A stretch of DNA of 7,307 nt. It comes from Clostridia bacterium. Lineage in GTDB: Bacteria; Bacillota; Clostridia; Christensenellales; Borkfalkiaceae. The notes below the pieces were generated by a model that had not been told where the DNA came from, searched no databases, and saw only the letters and a list, made by a program, of their open reading frames with translations. The stretch is from the NCBI GenBank assembly GCA_017503885.1, contig JAFVSF010000247.1, forward strand, positions 1-7,307, in the 5' to 3' direction. Positions 5,001-7,307 of the stretch are shown piece by piece. The position numbers and the translations under genes were made by a program. Within the stretch, counting starts at the first letter, position 1. Every line of letters starts with the position of its first letter.

Positions 5001-7171
5001 TCAACTACTACGGTTCTGTTGCAATGATTGGTAATGCATATCTCACTAAACAAAACGGCACGGTAATAAATAACTCATACGGTTATTGGTACGGTGGTAA
5101 CTCTACAACATACAATGGACACGAGCATTCGCTTATCGGCTTTAGAGCACCTTCAATTTCTGCTTTAGACTCTATAACAGAGGGCGACGTTATAACTATT
5201 GAAAAAGGAACTAAGATTGTATTTAGAACTGCAAGCGGAGTTGAAGGCTACCACGTAATAGGCGAAGATTTAATCTACACATATACAAACGGAACTTGGC
5301 TTGAAGGCGACCAAACAACTACTGTAACATATACTGTAAGCAATGCAACAGTAAATGTTCCTCAAAAGGTTATTATCGGCACAGATTATAGCTTTAGCGT
5401 TGAACCTAATAGCGGTTACACCGTATCCTCGATAACCGTAAATGGTAATGCAATTACTTTAAACGCAAACAATACATATACTGTAACAGCTGAAAGCACT
5501 AACGAAATAGTTGTTGAAACAGTTAAAGGATTTAACGTAACATTCTCAGTTGCAGATGGTGCAACTGTTGACGGTGGAGCTATTAAAAATGGTACGATTA
5601 AAGCAATTGCAAATGGCAACTCACTTACCTTTGCCGTTTCTGCAAACAGTGGATACGTAATAAGTGGAGTATCAAATGCAATAAATAACGGAGACGGCAC
5701 TTACACCGTAACTCCTAATGCAGATATTAACGTAGCAATTACAACTAAACACACATATTCAGTAACATTCAACATTGAAGATGGTGCTTTAGTTGAGGAT
5801 GGCGAGATTGTAAACGGCACGGTTAAATCTGTAACTGAAGGCGAATCAATCACCTTCAGCGTATCGGCAGAAAGTGGATACGAAATCAAGGCTGTTACAG
5901 GTGTTACAACAGACGATGGTAACGGAACTTATACTGTAACACCTACTGCTAACACAACCGTATCGGTAACCATATTAAAAATTTATAACGTAACATGGAG
6001 CAATCCTACAGGCGCAACAATTACAGTTGAAGCAAACGAAACGGGAACGGTAACAAATGGTGGTACGGTTTATGCAGGTCAAACGATAACCGTTACTATA
6101 GTGGCAAAAGACAATTATCGTTTAGATACGGTTAGTGGACTTGGAAGTGCAACTGTAAGTAATAAGGACTGTAATGGAACGAATACGTTCACAGTTAGCA
6201 ACGTAGGAGCGGACGTTGACATTTCTGCAACGACTGTTAAGATGTATAAAGTTTCTTGGAATGCTAAGGATGGTACTGAAATTACTTGTCAGACAAGTGG
6301 CTTACCTAATGGTGGTTGGGTTGATAATGGCACTACCGTAACGTTCAACATTTCTTTATCAAGCGGCTATAAAGACCTTAAAGTTTCTGGAGCAACCAAT
6401 ACGTCGGGTAGCACTTACTCCGCAACTGTAAACGGTGCAAACGTATCAGTTGAAGCTTCAGCTACAAGTTGTCTCGTAGAAGGAACTATGGTAATGATGG
6501 CAGACGGATCTATGAAGGCTGTTGACAATATAGTTGCAGGCGATAAGGTAATGGTATTCAACCACGAAACCGGCAAGTATGAAGCAGGTACTATTTGGTT
6601 TAACGACCACGCAAACGACCCTGCAAGACTTCGTAACGTAATTAATCTTGAATTTGCAAATGGTGCAACAGCAAGAATTGCTTATGAACATGGATACTTC
6701 GACCTTGACTTAATGAGATACGTATTCATAAGAGAAGATAATATGCACGAATTTATCGGTCATAGATTTGTAACAACAACCTTCAATGGTACTGAAGTTA
6801 TTCAAGGCGAAACTACTCTTGTAAGAGCTTACGTTACTGAAGAAGTTGTTAAGGTTTACGGACCTATCACTGAATATCATTTCAACTTAGTTACGGATGA
6901 AATGCTTTCTATGCCTTCATTTAACTTTGATGCTACGGGTATGGTAAACATCTTCGAATATGATGCAGACCTTAAGTACAATGCTGAAATGATGCAAGCC
7001 GATATCGAAACTTACGGATTGTTCACTTATGAAGAATTTGCTGAATATATGAGCTATGAAGATTACTGCAAAGCTCCAATCGCATACTTCAAGGTTGCAA
7101 TCGGTAAAGGTAACTTAACTTGGGAACAAATTGAATTAACTTTAAACTACTTGGCAGTTAACGAGTTTTAA
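2018..7171 (+). CDS. Giant secreted multi-repeat protein with C-terminal Hint domain
   Basis: This 1717-residue exported protein starts with a Sec signal peptide: Lys-rich residues 2-9, a hydrophobic core 10-28 and likely cleavage after AQA (35-37). Residues 38-222 form a domain I cannot name, with GASMRI (51-56) and GLRF (70-73). Residues 227-287 resemble one Flg_new/InlB-type beta repeat (YTLVYN ... FNTWYN ... TITLTA). Residues 291-1097 are about six divergent modules, and 1101-1484 are five InlB B-like repeats. C1485 opens a Hint domain (to about 1640), followed by a 75-residue C-terminal extension. No LPXTG, SLH, choline-binding or C-terminal membrane segment is visible, so wall attachment is unexplained. 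Acidic residues outnumber basic ones, as is common in extracellular proteins. It is probably a surface or secreted adhesin/scaffold that the Hint domain may process. It is co-transcribed with the 37-residue peptide and ends the transcript. Ligand and exact role are unknown. Confidence 0.9.
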   Translation: MKLSIKKIKLLLISCFALVAVAFGTLAFNANNLSAQASGTTIGQDVFATDGASMRIFRTISDTVPTDKQGLRFHVEMGNGYSINEKTVVNVSATNEHNGSFQLNEGFKTYTLIIPTRLLNGELTVNTDKVMKLNTSNYWYEDNDGNLESIAYVYNIPETRYTDMFSYRGVICDADDNVLAQTPVSERCVAEIAKKSYQATEAGTENWGNEARTNLAKEALLSFIPHYTLVYNDAEEQLATETVLWGDAPQNVPTGEFNTWYNETSSEEVNVNKVMTYSESKTITLTATKAEEFSLTGIADIDNVVFTDSEGNQTSYNGARVFATLPQGVFKNNDAFDLDAVNVEYQGNGTFGGIQKAFVLEEGGDTKYYRIVFAFDSSTMVSGDKIIIRGDSVFYFGGKMYKLTKDYEISYVLQSNGTEDYSIFLGYIHNSDVKSMENYEEMRGGQLAKVIRIEFYDDVFVNSNFTFENTDLPEGYEFPVYIHCPDAKTDTQITGGYYYWNDGEHQILELNGYGNHNKDELFGAPGTKLIQNGGYYIFEEAMYAYYNGTAWVVGKEKGTFSTTSFASVVGTQYNDGNKTNELRFDTTENWFDKVTPVTTENMSETEPYAIYHTSADGEVTEMTSFIYHGASTSIFAFRDFEGTEAGETITIIKGTRIWSGSDYWTASEDIIFYFNGANWIVGSDGSADTSISYADFTGQNLNFFEANTHSIRMYVTPSLFNANSGILVVENGAVMINQIPYTNLKYHGLIQTNEGPVDIKILEIMGDSSNALGKTAFSDTLTIKAGTKLWLNEFCVMISEEINLIFVGENNIKDGSGNDMNRDWVPAKNTNIKNADIINMYDTVDSAGGEVRFNLKDGIITDNFYGFMAMDTSKGIPVVNGVEMPNQAFCYNQGNDLMAVRGGQYGAKMPNGAYISIPAGSVWYSTQGSFTFIEEIIGVYTGSAWVYGFDTSLCLDTITNDHVERLYIETNVDQSTGNPTSIELRMQVSKDLEGFNYYGSVAMIGNAYLTKQNGTVINNSYGYWYGGNSTTYNGHEHSLIGFRAPSISALDSITEGDVITIEKGTKIVFRTASGVEGYHVIGEDLIYTYTNGTWLEGDQTTTVTYTVSNATVNVPQKVIIGTDYSFSVEPNSGYTVSSITVNGNAITLNANNTYTVTAESTNEIVVETVKGFNVTFSVADGATVDGGAIKNGTIKAIANGNSLTFAVSANSGYVISGVSNAINNGDGTYTVTPNADINVAITTKHTYSVTFNIEDGALVEDGEIVNGTVKSVTEGESITFSVSAESGYEIKAVTGVTTDDGNGTYTVTPTANTTVSVTILKIYNVTWSNPTGATITVEANETGTVTNGGTVYAGQTITVTIVAKDNYRLDTVSGLGSATVSNKDCNGTNTFTVSNVGADVDISATTVKMYKVSWNAKDGTEITCQTSGLPNGGWVDNGTTVTFNISLSSGYKDLKVSGATNTSGSTYSATVNGANVSVEASATSCLVEGTMVMMADGSMKAVDNIVAGDKVMVFNHETGKYEAGTIWFNDHANDPARLRNVINLEFANGATARIAYEHGYFDLDLMRYVFIREDNMHEFIGHRFVTTTFNGTEVIQGETTLVRAYVTEEVVKVYGPITEYHFNLVTDEMLSMPSFNFDATGMVNIFEYDADLKYNAEMMQADIETYGLFTYEEFAEYMSYEDYCKAPIAYFKVAIGKGNLTWEQIELTLNYLAVNEF
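2888..5308 (+). repeat. About six divergent tandem protein modules (residues 291-1097)
   Basis: Approximate modules are residues 291-411, 422-554, 560-682, 688-815, 830-948 and 949-1097. The shared end pattern is a short strand like D-x-I-T-I-x-x-G-T, then a Y/F-rich strand, then an aromatic-x-NG-x-W-x-x-G close. The closes seen are YYNGTAWVVG (545-554), FYFNGANWIVG (672-682), VYTGSAWVYG (939-948) and YTNGTWLEG (1089-1097). Modules 1 (IIIRGD, 386-391) and 4 (LIFVGEN, 804-810) are degenerate. Divergence is high at DNA level, so these are old duplications rather than recent copies. Boundaries were drawn by eye and the fold is unknown, probably beta-rich. Confidence 0.6.
5318..6469 (+). repeat. 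Five tandem InlB B-like beta repeats (residues 1101-1484)
   Basis: The repeats are about residues 1101-1171, 1172-1246, 1247-1322, 1323-1409 and 1410-1484. Each opens with an aromatic-x-V-T/S-(F/W/Y) strand (YTVS, FNVTF, YSVTF, YNVTW, YKVSW). Each then has a GA-x-V or similar turn, a GTV-like strand, a strand such as SITFSVSAESGYEI, and most close with GTYTVTP-like residues. This matches divergent InlB B-repeat/bacterial-repeat families that act as stalks in surface proteins. Repeats 2 and 3 are the most alike. They probably hold the upstream modules away from the C-terminal Hint domain. Confidence 0.75.
6470..7171 (+). other. Hint (Hedgehog/intein) domain plus 75-residue C-terminal extension
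   Basis: The block A pattern is clear: C1485-L-V-E-G-T, then MADGSMKAVDNI (1494-1505) and AGDKVMVF (1507-1514). The block B-like segment ARIAYEHGYFD (1552-1562) keeps the histidine (H1558) but has Ala at 1555 where Thr is usual. A block F-like strand is EYHFNLVTDEMLSM (1619-1632). No terminal His-Asn plus Cys/Ser/Thr splice junction is found, so it looks like a Hedgehog- or Vint-type autoprocessing Hint rather than a splicing intein. Known Hint domains use the first Cys for an N-S acyl shift. After about 1640 comes a distinct extension rich in Y, E and aromatics (NIFEYD, 1644-1649; LFTYEEF, 1668-1674; VAIGKG, 1693-1698) that ends the protein. Confidence 0.75.
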
Positions 7172-7203
7172 GGTTAAGTAAATTTAAAACCTAAACAAAC
7201 GAA

Positions 7204-7240
7204 AAAACCGAGTGGAAAATTTCCACTCGGTTTTCTTTTT
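7204..7240 (+). terminator. Intrinsic terminator of the peptide/Hint operon
   Basis: ACCGAGTGG (7207-7215) and CCACTCGGT (7223-7231) form a nine-pair GC-containing stem that A/T pairs extend on both sides. It is followed by TTTTCTTTTT (7231-7240). It lies 33 bases after the stop of the large gene. The reverse strand also has a run of six T after the stem (7207-7202), so it could terminate transcription from both sides. The remaining 67 bases (7241-7307) show nothing identifiable. Confidence 0.93.
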
Positions 7241-7307
7241 ATATAATATTGCTTTATTTACTTTGAATATAAAATCACGAGATTTAAAGACTTAGATGCG
7301 AGGCAAG

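Noticed and set aside
5318..6469. Possible recent acquisition of the InlB-like repeat block, because GTA/ACA/AGC codons seem more common here than upstream
   Set aside because: The change is gradual, an impression only, and may follow from Val/Thr-rich beta strands; codon counts would be needed.
1957..6691. Several open frames of 60-116 codons inside the large gene, mostly on the minus strand
   Set aside because: They are shadows of the 1717-residue frame, without start signals or recognisable products.
6470..7171. Splicing intein or intein with homing endonuclease
   Set aside because: There is no C-terminal His-Asn junction followed by Cys/Ser/Thr, no downstream extein of known type and no endonuclease motifs.
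7284..7307. Possible C-terminal tail of a convergent minus-strand gene (seven codons then TAA)
   Set aside because: Seven codons at a window edge are not evidence of a gene, although the terminator could work in both directions.

Overview
This is an AT-rich bacterial window with strong sigma-70-type promoters, AGGAG ribosome binding sites and the standard code. Together with a very large secreted Hint-domain protein, this suggests a Gram-positive, probably gut-associated Clostridia-type Firmicute. That placement is inferred from style and protein type, not from a marker gene. No mobile element, tRNA, rRNA or CRISPR array was seen.

Layout. Bases 1-218 (minus strand) hold the first 72 codons of a family I inorganic pyrophosphatase (ppa), cut by the window edge. 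Bases 219-474 are a divergent intergenic region with one clear promoter facing each way and several short palindromes between them. Bases 475-1641 (plus) encode a 388-residue polytopic permease of the SLC13/CitMHS/ArsB (ion transporter) superfamily. Bases 1642-1892 hold a weak terminator-like hairpin, a near-consensus promoter and a roughly 95-nt transcribed leader with a stable two-part hairpin. Bases 1893-2006 encode a 37-residue peptide whose stop codon lies inside the Shine-Dalgarno of the next gene. Bases 2018-7171 encode a 1717-residue secreted protein, followed by a strong intrinsic terminator at 7204-7240.

The large protein reads, in order: signal peptide; an N-terminal domain of unknown type; one Flg_new/InlB-like beta repeat; about six divergent modules of 120-150 residues that mostly end in an aromatic-NG-x-W-x-x-G motif; five InlB B-like repeats; and a C-terminal Hint (Hedgehog/intein) domain with a further 75-residue extension. 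It has no LPXTG, SLH or C-terminal membrane anchor. A Hint autoprocessing reaction, releasing the ectodomain or attaching it to something, is therefore a reasonable hypothesis for how it is displayed.

The most interesting unit is the 37-residue peptide plus Hint protein. They share a promoter and leader hairpin and look translationally coupled. The peptide has an acidic Gly/Pro-rich tail and a YxxP motif resembling a RiPP (lasso-type) leader, but no RiPP maturation enzyme is present in the window.
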